A stretch of DNA of 64,000 bases from Burkholderiales bacterium (GCA_031277215.1 JAITMR010000042.1:52781-116780), one strand, 5' to 3'; shown: positions 30,193 to 39,790, numbered from the stretch's first letter. Numbers and translations: made by a program. The notes: generated from the letters alone by a model not told the origin.

Positions 30193-30741
30193 ATGAAAGC
30201 AAAACGGTACCCCAAAGGGTTGACGTTGATTGAGTTAATGGTGGCGCTGGCTGTTCTGGCGACGCTGTTGTTTTTGGCGGCACCGTCCATCAGTCAGTAT
30301 CTGGAGGATCGCAAAGTCAGAAATGTCGCCGAGTCTTTCTTTTATGGAATGCAAAAAGCGCGATTGCACGCGGTACGCACAAATATTCAAACTCAGTTTG
30401 CGTGGAGCGGAACGGGATGGATGGTATCGCGGTGTGATAACGGGACTACTCTGGAAACGTTCGACTGGGCACGCTGGTCAACGATTTCTGCCGTTGCTGT
30501 GCCATCAGCGAATACAGAGGTAACGTTTGACGGCGCAGGTAGGGTGGTGTTTCCGGAGCCACCCGCGATCCAGCCACCGGATCGGTTTGATGTTGTCAGC
30601 AACCGGAAGAGCAGCAGATGGACGAGCAGTAGGAGCGACAGTACTCCTCTTCGGGTTGTTGTCGATGGCGGAAGCGGTGTGCGGGTATGCGATCCACAGC
30701 TTCCTTCATCAGACCCGAAGGGATGTAAGGTATTTCCGTAA
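30193..30741 (+). CDS. fimT: GspH/FimT family type IV minor pilin
   Basis: RYPKGLTLIELMVALAVLATLLFLAAPSISQYLEDRKVRNVAESFFYGMQKARLHAV. Confidence 0.83.
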   Translation: MKAKRYPKGLTLIELMVALAVLATLLFLAAPSISQYLEDRKVRNVAESFFYGMQKARLHAVRTNIQTQFAWSGTGWMVSRCDNGTTLETFDWARWSTISAVAVPSANTEVTFDGAGRVVFPEPPAIQPPDRFDVVSNRKSSRWTSSRSDSTPLRVVVDGGSGVRVCDPQLPSSDPKGCKVFP

Positions 30742-30808
30742 GTAAAGATGGCAGGTTGTTTGTTAAAGCGTCGCGGGTGATAGAAAAAACTATAAAGAGG
30801 TGAAAAAA

Positions 30809-31303
30809 ATGAATATTTTGAAGCAAAAACAGGGAAAACCGCTCGTGAAAATGCAAGGCGCTACGCTGGTAGAAGTGCTGGTTTCCGTGTTGATTTTCTC
30901 CTGTGGAATGCTGGCGATTGCCGGATTACAGGCGGAATCTTTCAAAAGCACGGGGGGTGTCCAGTATCGGGCGGAAGCCATTCATCTGGTGAGCGCGTAC
31001 GTAGGAAAGATAAAGGCAGTGGCTCCTCCCGCTGCCGATGGGGGCATGGCGACTGCGGCGGCTCAAGCGCCCTTTGTGCCGGGGGGAACTGAATTCGTTT
31101 TTTTCGAAAACGAGCTGACGGGGAAGTTGCCGGGAGCGAGTACGCCTACGGTTGATTTCACTCCCGACTCTTGCGCGGTGACGCTTCCGGTGGGGTCGAG
31201 TTGTGTTGACATTACAGTAACGTGGAATCCGGCAGGGGAAAAATATGCAGGGGGAGACACAGCCCACAGGTACACGCAGACCAGCGTTATTGGAAGCAAC
31301 TGA
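30809..31303 (+). CDS. pilV: type IV pilus modification protein PilV
   Basis: MQGATLVEVLVSVLIFSCGMLAIAGLQAESFKST; operon position. Confidence 0.82.
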   Translation: MNILKQKQGKPLVKMQGATLVEVLVSVLIFSCGMLAIAGLQAESFKSTGGVQYRAEAIHLVSAYVGKIKAVAPPAADGGMATAAAQAPFVPGGTEFVFFENELTGKLPGASTPTVDFTPDSCAVTLPVGSSCVDITVTWNPAGEKYAGGDTAHRYTQTSVIGSN

Positions 31304-31368
31304 GCAGGAGTAACGGAAAACAAAGCGACCGGATGTTTTGCGATGGATGTTAGGTGAGGGTGAGAAAA

Positions 31369-32433
31369 ATGCGACAAGACAAGCGACAAAAAGGGTTTTC
31401 TCTTGTTGAGCTGATGGTCGGTGTGGTTGTTGGCATGCTGGCGATTTATGCGAGCTACCGTATCTTTGAAAATGTTGAAACGAATTACCGCGCAACGGAA
31501 ACGACCAATGAAGTGCAGATGGCAGGGCTTTATGCGACCTTCGCCGTCAGTCAGGAATTGAGCAATGCTGGCGCTGGGGTGATGAGCAATTTTGAGAGCC
31601 TTCGGGCGTGTCCAGCGATGCCTTTCCCGACTGCTGGGGCAACCAGTTCCAATCTTTCTTTGTATCCGCTTCCTGCGGCGATCATTCCTACTGATGATGA
31701 ATTTTTGGACGATCTTTTCGCCTTTTACGGTACAGGACGTTTCACCGATTTGCCGATGTCGGTAATCGCTGTTGATCCGTCCGGAGTAAAGCTTTCCTTG
31801 CAAGCGCCTTTGGGGCTGATGGCGGGAAGCGTTTTGGTTGCGGCAACAGGGGGTTGCGCAGCCTTTTCAGCTGATGGTGTAACGGTGCCCGATAGCAATG
31901 GGGTGATAACCGTGACGGTTGGCGCAGGGCAGTCATTGGCAGGTGTAGTGAGCGCTGGAAATTCTCTGATCGATCTGGGGAACGCGGTCAGGCGTCGTTT
32001 TTTCGTCGATGGAAACGAAACGCTGCAAATGCAGGTATGGCAAGTTAATTCTTCTGTAGGCAACAACAACTGGCATGTGACAAGAACCATTCCGATAGCT
32101 TCGAACGTCGTCGCTTTCAAGGCGCAGTACGGTGTCGCATCGGTTCCGGGCAAAGCCGTTGATACGTGGATGGCTCCCGACGCGACGACGCTGGATCAGA
32201 TCGTGGGGGGCACGCCATCGGTGCGAGACATCAAGGCGGTACGTTTCGGGATGATCGTGCGTGCGGCCGAGCCGGATCCCACGCTGGCAGGCGCTCCGAA
32301 CTATACGGAAACTCTTTTGGGGGGGAGTGTCAGTGTCCCACTAACGGTATCGGAAGGCAGTCCGCCGTTGTTTGGATGGCGCTACCGTAAATACGAAACA
32401 ACAGTCGCGTTACAAAACACGATTTGGAATTAG
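31369..32433 (+). CDS. pilW: PilW family type IV pilus protein
   Basis: KGFSLVELMVGVVVGMLAIYASYRIFENVETNYRATETTNEVQMAG; operon position. Confidence 0.85.
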   Translation: MRQDKRQKGFSLVELMVGVVVGMLAIYASYRIFENVETNYRATETTNEVQMAGLYATFAVSQELSNAGAGVMSNFESLRACPAMPFPTAGATSSNLSLYPLPAAIIPTDDEFLDDLFAFYGTGRFTDLPMSVIAVDPSGVKLSLQAPLGLMAGSVLVAATGGCAAFSADGVTVPDSNGVITVTVGAGQSLAGVVSAGNSLIDLGNAVRRRFFVDGNETLQMQVWQVNSSVGNNNWHVTRTIPIASNVVAFKAQYGVASVPGKAVDTWMAPDATTLDQIVGGTPSVRDIKAVRFGMIVRAAEPDPTLAGAPNYTETLLGGSVSVPLTVSEGSPPLFGWRYRKYETTVALQNTIWN

Positions 32434-32447
32434 GAAGAGGTTTCCTG

Positions 32448-33035
32448 ATGAACCGGTTTTTTTATACTCATAAAACGCAAAGAGTGCGCCATTCAGAGCG
32501 GGGGATGGTGTTGATCGTCACGCTGCTCATACTGGTAGCGATGCTGCTTGTATCGACGGCATTGCTGCGTTCGAGCGACACCTCTGTTCAGGTTGTCAGC
32601 AACCTGTCTTTTCGTCAGGCGGCGGAAGCGCCGACAAATATAGCCGTGGAGCGGGTTATTCGGGACTTCTCGGATTTTAACGTTGGAGCATTAACAAGTC
32701 TTCCCGATCATTTTTATGGTCGGCGGCAAACCGACGAAAGCCCCGAGGGTATTCCGCAGCTATTGCTTACCAGACGCACGGCGCCGGGAAGTGGCTATGG
32801 CTTTATCCCAGTTTCCGACATGAATGTGAGCTATGTTGTTGAGCGGATGTGCGCTGACGACAGTCCGCCGACGGCGACCAACTGCATGTTGAGCAGTGGC
32901 GGGAGCGCGGCGGTAGAGAACCACAATGATGCTGAAATAGGGGCAGCGGGCGGCGCAGGAGTGGTGCACCGCGTTTCCATTCGCGTTGATGGCGTCAGGG
33001 AAACGACGGTTTTCGCGCAGGCATTCATCAATTAG
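32448..33035 (+). CDS. pilX: PilX family type IV pilus assembly protein
   Basis: RHSERGMVLIVTLLILVAMLLVSTALLRSSDTSVQVVSNLSFRQAAEAPTNIAVERV; operon position. Confidence 0.83.
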   Translation: MNRFFYTHKTQRVRHSERGMVLIVTLLILVAMLLVSTALLRSSDTSVQVVSNLSFRQAAEAPTNIAVERVIRDFSDFNVGALTSLPDHFYGRRQTDESPEGIPQLLLTRRTAPGSGYGFIPVSDMNVSYVVERMCADDSPPTATNCMLSSGGSAAVENHNDAEIGAAGGAGVVHRVSIRVDGVRETTVFAQAFIN

Positions 33036-33098
33036 TTAAATATCCATCAGTTAATTTTTTCAGAACATTCATGGCAGAGAAGTTAAAGGGAGTTTGAG

Positions 33099-36000
33099 AT
33101 GAAACGATTAAAACGGTTTGAGATTTCCGGAAATCCGTTTCTGGTAGCGTTGCTGGGAGCGGCGCTTGCGTTTGCGACTCCCTCTTTTGCGACGAATTCG
33201 CCGGTCGATATCGCGGACGAGCCGGTGTTCGTGGATATCAAGAGCCTTGTTCCGACGAACATCGTGTTTCTTGCGGATGATTCAGGAAGTATGACCTGGA
33301 CACATGCGCCGGAAGGGCTTGGCGATGTCGAGAGGGCGTGTTGGCGGGGCGCAGATGGCGTGATCGGCGGCGTTTTTCTTTGCTCTCCCTCTGATCCGCA
33401 ATGCCGGATCATGGACGTTTGCGGCTACCCGTACCCCAACCCGTATCCCGGCATTGCTGGAGGATACCCGTCTCTCTCGGAACTCCGCGTCTCGTCCGAA
33501 GAGGAAGTTGCGGTAAAACTGGTTCCACCACCGTTGATGGCCGCCGGATTTAACAGGATGGCGTACCACCCGGAAGTGACCTATGAGCCGCCGGTTTACG
33601 GTAGGGTTTACGGCGTAGATGTAGAGGGCAAAATTAAAGTTGTTGAACTGCTGCATCTTCCGTCAATGGGCAGCAGTCGTTGGAACCAAGTCGGCTGGCC
33701 GGAGGAATTTTCCACAAGTGAAGGCGTGATAAGCCGCCCCGTGGGCGCTCCCGTCGTAGTCAACATGAGAGGCGTGACAACGCGGTTTCCGCAAGCGCGC
33801 ACCTATTTGCCGGATCAGCGTTTTTCGTTGCAGCTAAGGTACATGAGCGGGTCAAGCAATCTGGCAGAGCTGACGGATGTCATGCCCATGCATTACTTTA
33901 AAACCAAAGTGAAGTGGTGCCGGTATTATCAGTCCCGCACACCAACGCCGGACGGAAATCCGGTAACGCCGGACGCGTTTTATGAGGGGACTTTGTATCT
34001 GGGGTCTGCCTCTCCTCAGTATTGTCAGGATGATCGTACAGAGGTGTACAAATATCCGTACTATTACAATCCCCGGCTGGATGGCAATGCGGCATACCCT
34101 GCCTGGAGCCATATGCACACCCCGTCCTTTGAGCTGGTCGTTTTGGACTATGCAAACGAGACAGTGAAAGGCGCGGTGGGCAATACGGCAGGCCGTGTAG
34201 AGCATACTTGGCGCGATGAAAACGGCGTGTTGCAGACGGTAAGCCGGACGCATCGGGAAGAGCTTGAAAACTACGCCAACTGGTACGCCTATTACAGCAA
34301 CCGAACGGCGGCAACGCGAACGGTGGCAAGCTTCGCGCTGGCGGGGATTGAACCGGATCGCTGGTTGAGGTTGGGCTTTGCGACGGTCAATAAAGCTGCC
34401 GTGGGCAACATAGGCACATTAACAGAGGTAAAAGAAAATGACCCGGCGTTGGCGGGAGCCAAATTCGATACTTACAAGGCGCTTCTTGAACATGGCGTGA
34501 CTCCTGAAAACAAGGGAACACCGCTCAAAACAGCCTTGCATGAGATTCGCAGGGAGTTTGATGCGAATAGGGGCAAGGAAAGGAGCTTTATCATTCATTC
34601 CTGCCAACGGAACTATGTGGTCGCGCTGACCGATGGCGGGTGGAATGACGCCGCTGGCAATAGTTATAACTATTCAGGAGTAACAACAGCAGTCAATAAT
34701 CAGGATCGGACGGTTCAGTCAGCTCCGCCTCGTGCAGTGAACGTGTTTGGCGTTGATCTTGTAGCGGGCATGCTCTGGCCGAAGCCGATACTGGAAGGCG
34801 AATTGGCCTCCAATACACTCTCCGATGTCTCGCTCTACGCCTGGTTGAATGAATTGCGTAAAGACGATCAAAGATTTGATGTCGATCTGACGGCGAACGA
34901 TCCGGCCAGTTGGAAACACATCAATACCCTTGCATTGGCTTATGCGGTTGAAGGAACCCTGTCGGCCAGGAACCCCAAAAAGACGCTCGCAGAAATCGCC
35001 AGTGGCGCGGCTGAATGGCCGGTGCCCTATCCGGTCAGAAACACGAACCCCTCCACTTCACACTTGTGGCGGAGGGCGGTTGATGACTTGTGGCATGCGG
35101 CGATTTCTGGCTTTGGCGTTTTCACGGCGGGCATTGCGCCGCGCGATTTCACAAAAGCCATAGACACCGGGCACGGAGGCATGGTTGGGCTGGACGTTAT
35201 CAGCCGTGGCGGAACGTTCGCGGAACTGGGGTTGCCTTTGTCGAGAGACCTGGATATGAACGGGATGTATGGCTACAGCGCCAGCTTTACGCCGAATTAT
35301 GGCGGCACGGTTCAGAAGAGAAGAATCGTGTATCAGAAAGATAGCTTTGAGCCGGGCACATTGGTCTGGGATGCGGCGGTAAGGTTGGCGGAAGATGTGC
35401 AAGGAAGTTCGGCTCCTCTTCTGGGGCGAAATATCTTTACCGGAGAGGGAATAAGCGGGATGCCGTTTCTTTACGATAGCTTGCCGCCAGGATACCGTGC
35501 TCACCTCGGAGCGAATTCGACGGCTCAGCAGGAAGTCATCAATTACCTCCGAGGAGACAGGAGCCAGGAAGAAAACCTTATCGGAGGAAAGTATCGCCAA
35601 AGGCCGGCACTTTTGGGCGACTTCGTTCACGCTTCTCCGGCGGTCGTGGATAGGCCGTGGTTTCAGTACACCGACCCAGGCTATGAGAGCTTCAAAAAGA
35701 ATAATCTCCGAAAAAAGATGATTTACGCGGCAGGGAACGACGGCATGTTGCACGCCTTTGACGACGAAAACGGGAAAGAGTTGTGGGCGTTTATTCCTCC
35801 CGATCTTTTCCGGAGCGAGGCAGACAGAGGGATTATCAACCTGACACACTCCAGAGAAGGCGACCCTCGCTGGCAGCATTATTTCTATGTTGACGCAACC
35901 CCGCGCGTCGTTGATGTTGATATCAACCCCAATCCTGACGTCTATGACTGGAGAACCATGCTAATCGGCGGCATGGGCAAAGGCGGCACCTCGTACTACG

Positions 36001-37181
36001 CGCTTGATATTACGAGAGGGGATCTGCCAACAGGGGCGCAAGGCTCAGGCCTGTTCAAATGGACATTCACCGATGACAACATGGGATTTACCTATGGCCG
36101 CGCATTGATGCTGAAAACAAGAGCGACCGATCCGAAATTTAAAGGGAAATGGGTAGCCATTTTTCCATCCGGCCTTAACAACGGGACGGGCGGCATCGCT
36201 CAGGCCAAACCCGCCAGCGCAAGAGGAGGGGATGGCAAAGGCCGCATCTTCTTCGTCGATCTTGTGACGGGAGAAAAACTTCATGAAATCATAACGGACG
36301 CAGGAACGGATACCGCGCCCAGCGGTCTGGTGTACATCCGGGCTTTTGTAGAGAGTTCCAGAAACCAGCTTGCGGATGCGGTTTATGGTGGCGACCAGTT
36401 GGGGAATTTCTGGCGTTTCGATCTGACCTCGCAAGACTACACAGAATGGAAAGCGGTCAAGCTGGCGGTGCTTGAAAATGACCGAGGAACCCTCTTGCCT
36501 GTCAATACGGAACCTCGGATGGAGATCACATACGGCAACGGAAGCGCGGAACGCTGGGTCATGATAGGAACCGGTCGTTCTTATCATGAATCAGACCTTT
36601 ACGATTGGGCGGTGAGAAAGTACCCCTCAACAGCCCAGGGCATGTTTGCCTTCAAGGATGGAACGCTGACAGCGCCGGAGCCGGATCTTTCAAAGTTTCC
36701 ATACCGTCGTACCGATCTGGAAGACGTCAGCCTCCTGAGTTCGGGAGGAAGTTTGACAGGAATTGATTCCGGTAAAAAAGGATGGGTTCATTTCTTTGAC
36801 CAGGGATACCAGATCATCACCAATCCGGATTCGTTGGCTGAGCGTATCGCGTATGTGGCCAACCGCTATGTTCCCAGCGCAGAGGACAGGTTGGACGGAC
36901 AGGAAGTGCTGGATGTTTGCGAGACATCACCGTTTGAAGCGACTATTTACGAGCGGCATGTGTCAGGCGTTCTTTTGTTCAGCCTCGATATCATGAACGA
37001 TGGGCTTGCTTCGGTGAATTATGTCGGGTTTACGCACGACGGGAAGAGAGCGTTCAGGCTTATGGGGTCAAACAGGCGACAAAACCAGGGGACACGCTTT
37101 TTTGATAATAAGGACATTAACGCCGGAGGTGGTGTGCTTGGTGATCCGAGGCGAAGCAGCATCCGGTTTATCAATCGGTGA
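33099..37181 (+). CDS. pilY1: PilY1/PilC-type pilus tip protein
   Basis: 1360 aa; signal region; VWA-like TNIVFLADDSGSMTW; C-terminal propeller AAGNDGMLHAFDDENGKELWAFIPPDLF, DPRWQHYFYVDATPRVVDVD, GGMGKGGTSYYALDIT. Confidence 0.93.
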   Translation: MKRLKRFEISGNPFLVALLGAALAFATPSFATNSPVDIADEPVFVDIKSLVPTNIVFLADDSGSMTWTHAPEGLGDVERACWRGADGVIGGVFLCSPSDPQCRIMDVCGYPYPNPYPGIAGGYPSLSELRVSSEEEVAVKLVPPPLMAAGFNRMAYHPEVTYEPPVYGRVYGVDVEGKIKVVELLHLPSMGSSRWNQVGWPEEFSTSEGVISRPVGAPVVVNMRGVTTRFPQARTYLPDQRFSLQLRYMSGSSNLAELTDVMPMHYFKTKVKWCRYYQSRTPTPDGNPVTPDAFYEGTLYLGSASPQYCQDDRTEVYKYPYYYNPRLDGNAAYPAWSHMHTPSFELVVLDYANETVKGAVGNTAGRVEHTWRDENGVLQTVSRTHREELENYANWYAYYSNRTAATRTVASFALAGIEPDRWLRLGFATVNKAAVGNIGTLTEVKENDPALAGAKFDTYKALLEHGVTPENKGTPLKTALHEIRREFDANRGKERSFIIHSCQRNYVVALTDGGWNDAAGNSYNYSGVTTAVNNQDRTVQSAPPRAVNVFGVDLVAGMLWPKPILEGELASNTLSDVSLYAWLNELRKDDQRFDVDLTANDPASWKHINTLALAYAVEGTLSARNPKKTLAEIASGAAEWPVPYPVRNTNPSTSHLWRRAVDDLWHAAISGFGVFTAGIAPRDFTKAIDTGHGGMVGLDVISRGGTFAELGLPLSRDLDMNGMYGYSASFTPNYGGTVQKRRIVYQKDSFEPGTLVWDAAVRLAEDVQGSSAPLLGRNIFTGEGISGMPFLYDSLPPGYRAHLGANSTAQQEVINYLRGDRSQEENLIGGKYRQRPALLGDFVHASPAVVDRPWFQYTDPGYESFKKNNLRKKMIYAAGNDGMLHAFDDENGKELWAFIPPDLFRSEADRGIINLTHSREGDPRWQHYFYVDATPRVVDVDINPNPDVYDWRTMLIGGMGKGGTSYYALDITRGDLPTGAQGSGLFKWTFTDDNMGFTYGRALMLKTRATDPKFKGKWVAIFPSGLNNGTGGIAQAKPASARGGDGKGRIFFVDLVTGEKLHEIITDAGTDTAPSGLVYIRAFVESSRNQLADAVYGGDQLGNFWRFDLTSQDYTEWKAVKLAVLENDRGTLLPVNTEPRMEITYGNGSAERWVMIGTGRSYHESDLYDWAVRKYPSTAQGMFAFKDGTLTAPEPDLSKFPYRRTDLEDVSLLSSGGSLTGIDSGKKGWVHFFDQGYQIITNPDSLAERIAYVANRYVPSAEDRLDGQEVLDVCETSPFEATIYERHVSGVLLFSLDIMNDGLASVNYVGFTHDGKRAFRLMGSNRRQNQGTRFFDNKDINAGGGVLGDPRRSSIRFINR

Positions 37182-37252
37182 TTCTCATGCGCGGAAATTG
37201 GAAAGAACGTGATGATGAAAAGCGGCAAGAGTCAGAATTTTGGAGGTGTAAG

Positions 37253-38968
37253 ATGAAACGGTGGACTTCATGGATAGTGTTCTCGTCGCTGGCGATCCTT
37301 CTGAACGGCGTTGCTTGGGCGGATTCCCGCGACTCTGTTTTGCCTGGCCCCAAGCTAAGAGGCCAAGCGGAAGGGCTGGGCGTGGGAAGTTTGATTTCGT
37401 CGGCGGTAATGGCGACGCCTAAAAAAAGCGATGGCACGGGCGGCGATATTGTCGTGTGGGGTTATCGCATGAATGGTCATAGCGGGAATTCTGACTACTA
37501 TCCTTATCCCGGCTACGGAACCACTCAAGTGCGAGGATACGAACACAACTCTGAGGGCGCTCGGAAAGGGCTCCCACGATTTGAAACCGTTAAAGCGTTT
37601 AAAGACACGTCTCACCTGCTTTCTAGCCAGAAAGTCATTCGGTTATTTACAACAGCCCATACGTTGTTCGCGTTAACTGAAGAAGGCGAGTTGTGGGCGT
37701 GGGGCGACAGTCTTCATGGAACGGCGGGTTGTATCAATACCGGCTATGAAGCAAGGGAATACGGTTCTATAGCCGGCACACCTGCTAGCGGACCTCATTA
37801 TCAGTCGCGGCCTTGCCCGGTGTTTGGCACGACAACGCCAACGGCGCAGATCAAGAAAAGAATTGCGTACGTTGACGGCGGGGAATACAACGTGATCGCC
37901 ATTACAAGCGATGGAGACGTTTACACTTGGGGAAGTAACGTTTTTGGGCAAACAACAGGGACAGGCGGAAATAAAACAGCGCCACTAAATATCTCTCATT
38001 ACTTTGTCGATAAAAACGGCGACAAAGAGCGGGTAGTTTTGGTGGGCGGCGCTTACGAGGGGCAATATGCCGTGTCTGTCGATAAAGGGGGTAAATATAC
38101 ATTATGGGGATGGGGAAGAAGCTTTGCTCACGCGCTGGTTAACAAAGGATTCGACGTTTACGTTCGAATGCCGGAGAGGCTGACCCAGTACGACGGCTAC
38201 GCCAAGGATATTGTTTATGTCAACGGGGGCTATGGCTGGACAGGGGCGTTGTTGGCGGATGGGCGTATTGTCGTTTCCGGTTTGTCGCGGCACGTAGGTG
38301 TCGGTGCTAGTGTTGGCGCTGGTGATGGTAATTACTTTTATCAACCGCGGGTGATTATGGGACCGGGTTCGGCATCGAATTGTTGGGATCCCGATGCAGG
38401 GACATCGCGTGAGTGCCCGAGAGCTACGAAATTGATCGCTCGCTACGCGGGAGGCGTTGCTGTTCCTGAGAATGATGATAAAGCGCTTTATACATGGGGG
38501 GGAACCCCCGGTGGTGGTGCGTATTTTCAAGTGTACGGTACTGTGCCAGTGAAGCGAAAACTGGCGGGAAGCCTTAAAAGTGTCGGAGCGACGAAAGAAG
38601 CGGTTTTCTATTTGACAGAAAATAATGAGCTTTATGGTGCTGGCTATGGAGATCAGCGGGTCATCAATGTCTGTAGCAACCGAACAATATCTTGGGATCG
38701 GGAGCGGGTGCGTAATGTCGATAAAAACAGCATGAACTGGGTACGCAGAAAGGCAGACGGTACGGTTTTACATGGAGGGTATCGGATTCCTTATGAAGAT
38801 TGGGTAGACGTTACAGGCAAGGACTACTGTGACGGTACCGCGACAGGGTTTTATGCAGGAATCTCCAGGGATACTGTCAGAAGATGGACAGCTTATGACG
38901 ATGGGCGGGATGGTGCTATCCCAACTAACATTCTTGGGGATGGGGTTTGTCAAAATAATAATTGTTGA
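37253..38968 (+). CDS. secreted RCC1-repeat (beta-propeller) protein, last gene of the type IV pilus operon
   Basis: Signal peptide MKRWTSWIVFSSLAILLNGVAWA; repeats GELWAWGDSLHGTAG, GDVYTWGSNVFGQTTG, YTLWGWGRSFAHAL, GRIVVSGLSRHVGVG, ALYTWGGTPGGG, ELYGAGYGDQ; SD GGAGGTG before ATG 37253. Confidence 0.85.
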   Translation: MKRWTSWIVFSSLAILLNGVAWADSRDSVLPGPKLRGQAEGLGVGSLISSAVMATPKKSDGTGGDIVVWGYRMNGHSGNSDYYPYPGYGTTQVRGYEHNSEGARKGLPRFETVKAFKDTSHLLSSQKVIRLFTTAHTLFALTEEGELWAWGDSLHGTAGCINTGYEAREYGSIAGTPASGPHYQSRPCPVFGTTTPTAQIKKRIAYVDGGEYNVIAITSDGDVYTWGSNVFGQTTGTGGNKTAPLNISHYFVDKNGDKERVVLVGGAYEGQYAVSVDKGGKYTLWGWGRSFAHALVNKGFDVYVRMPERLTQYDGYAKDIVYVNGGYGWTGALLADGRIVVSGLSRHVGVGASVGAGDGNYFYQPRVIMGPGSASNCWDPDAGTSRECPRATKLIARYAGGVAVPENDDKALYTWGGTPGGGAYFQVYGTVPVKRKLAGSLKSVGATKEAVFYLTENNELYGAGYGDQRVINVCSNRTISWDRERVRNVDKNSMNWVRRKADGTVLHGGYRIPYEDWVDVTGKDYCDGTATGFYAGISRDTVRRWTAYDDGRDGAIPTNILGDGVCQNNNC

Positions 38969-38997
38969 GCGTAAACACAATAACTTGCTTGCTGAAG

Positions 38998-39024
38998 TAG
39001 AGGGAGGGTGGCGTTCTCCCTCTA
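38998..39024 (+). terminator. terminator-like hairpin after the pilus operon
   Basis: TAGAGGGAG-N9-CTCCCTCTA perfect 9-bp stem; weak T-tract. Confidence 0.45.
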
Positions 39025-39076
39025 TTGATTGTTGCCGTTTCCCATGAGATTGCGCTTTGTCTGTGAAAGCGTGGTT

Positions 39077-39190
39077 TTATAGTGAATCGCATACTTTTAT
39101 ACCTTGTTGGCCTTGTCGTACTACCTGCACTGTCTGCCTTCACGGCTTTATCTGGCCGCCTCGTCTAAAAATTGACGCGATTCACTATAA
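39077..39190. mobile_element. Correia-like MITE
   Basis: 14-bp perfect terminal inverted repeats TTATAGTGAATCGC / GCGATTCACTATAA; interior CCTTGTCGTACTACCTGCACTGTCTGCCTTCACGGC resembles the neisserial Correia element core. Confidence 0.65.
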
Positions 39191-39256
39191 GGCTATATTG
39201 GCCGCGCTCTTTTTATGCGAACGGTCTTTTCAAGACCGAACGAAACACGTCGTATA

Positions 39257-39495
39257 ATCCTGAAAACCTCAGTTGGACGTACTTGCCAGTGCTGCGCACG
39301 GCGTGCCAGGCAAGGCGCGACGACGACGCAGGCCGCCACCCCGCGAGGAGGAGCAACACAGCATGGCGCGTCGTGCGCTGTGCTGGCGGGTACGTAGCGC
39401 TCTCACCCAATGGGTGAGCGTTAAAAAAGACTCCACCGCAAGCTGCCATGCGGTTTTCCATAGATTTACAAGCGGTCAACTGAGGTTTTCAGGAT
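39257..39495. mobile_element. second MITE-like element
   Basis: ATCCTGAAAACCTCAGTTGGAC ... GTCAACTGAGGTTTTCAGGAT inverted termini (one extra G), flanked by TAA on both sides of TCCTG...CAGGA; internal hairpin CTCACCCA/TGGGTGAG. Confidence 0.6.
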
Positions 39496-39790
39496 AATGC
39501 TAAATCTATCTATCTTTGCATCCTTGAAGACTACCAGAGGCGGGAATCTTGTCATATCGTAAGCGTTGACCTGAATCAGAGGTTGCCCGCCGCCAAAGAA
39601 AGCGCAGAAACCTTTTGTCTATGCGTTTGTTGTATTTCTGGAGTGAGTTCATGTATACTGATGGGTTATATTGACTCGTGGGTGCGTTTTTGAAAACGAC
39701 AGAATTATCCGACAGCGGACAGGCGTTGTTGCATAACGACGAAGTGCGACGAGCGTGCTTCGGCGCTTAAAGAAGCGACAAAGACCTTTC

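Noticed and set aside
39213-39479. 88-aa and overlapping ORFs inside the second MITE-like element
   Set aside because: ORFs on both strands and several frames, bounded by the inverted repeats; consistent with chance in GC-rich non-coding DNA.
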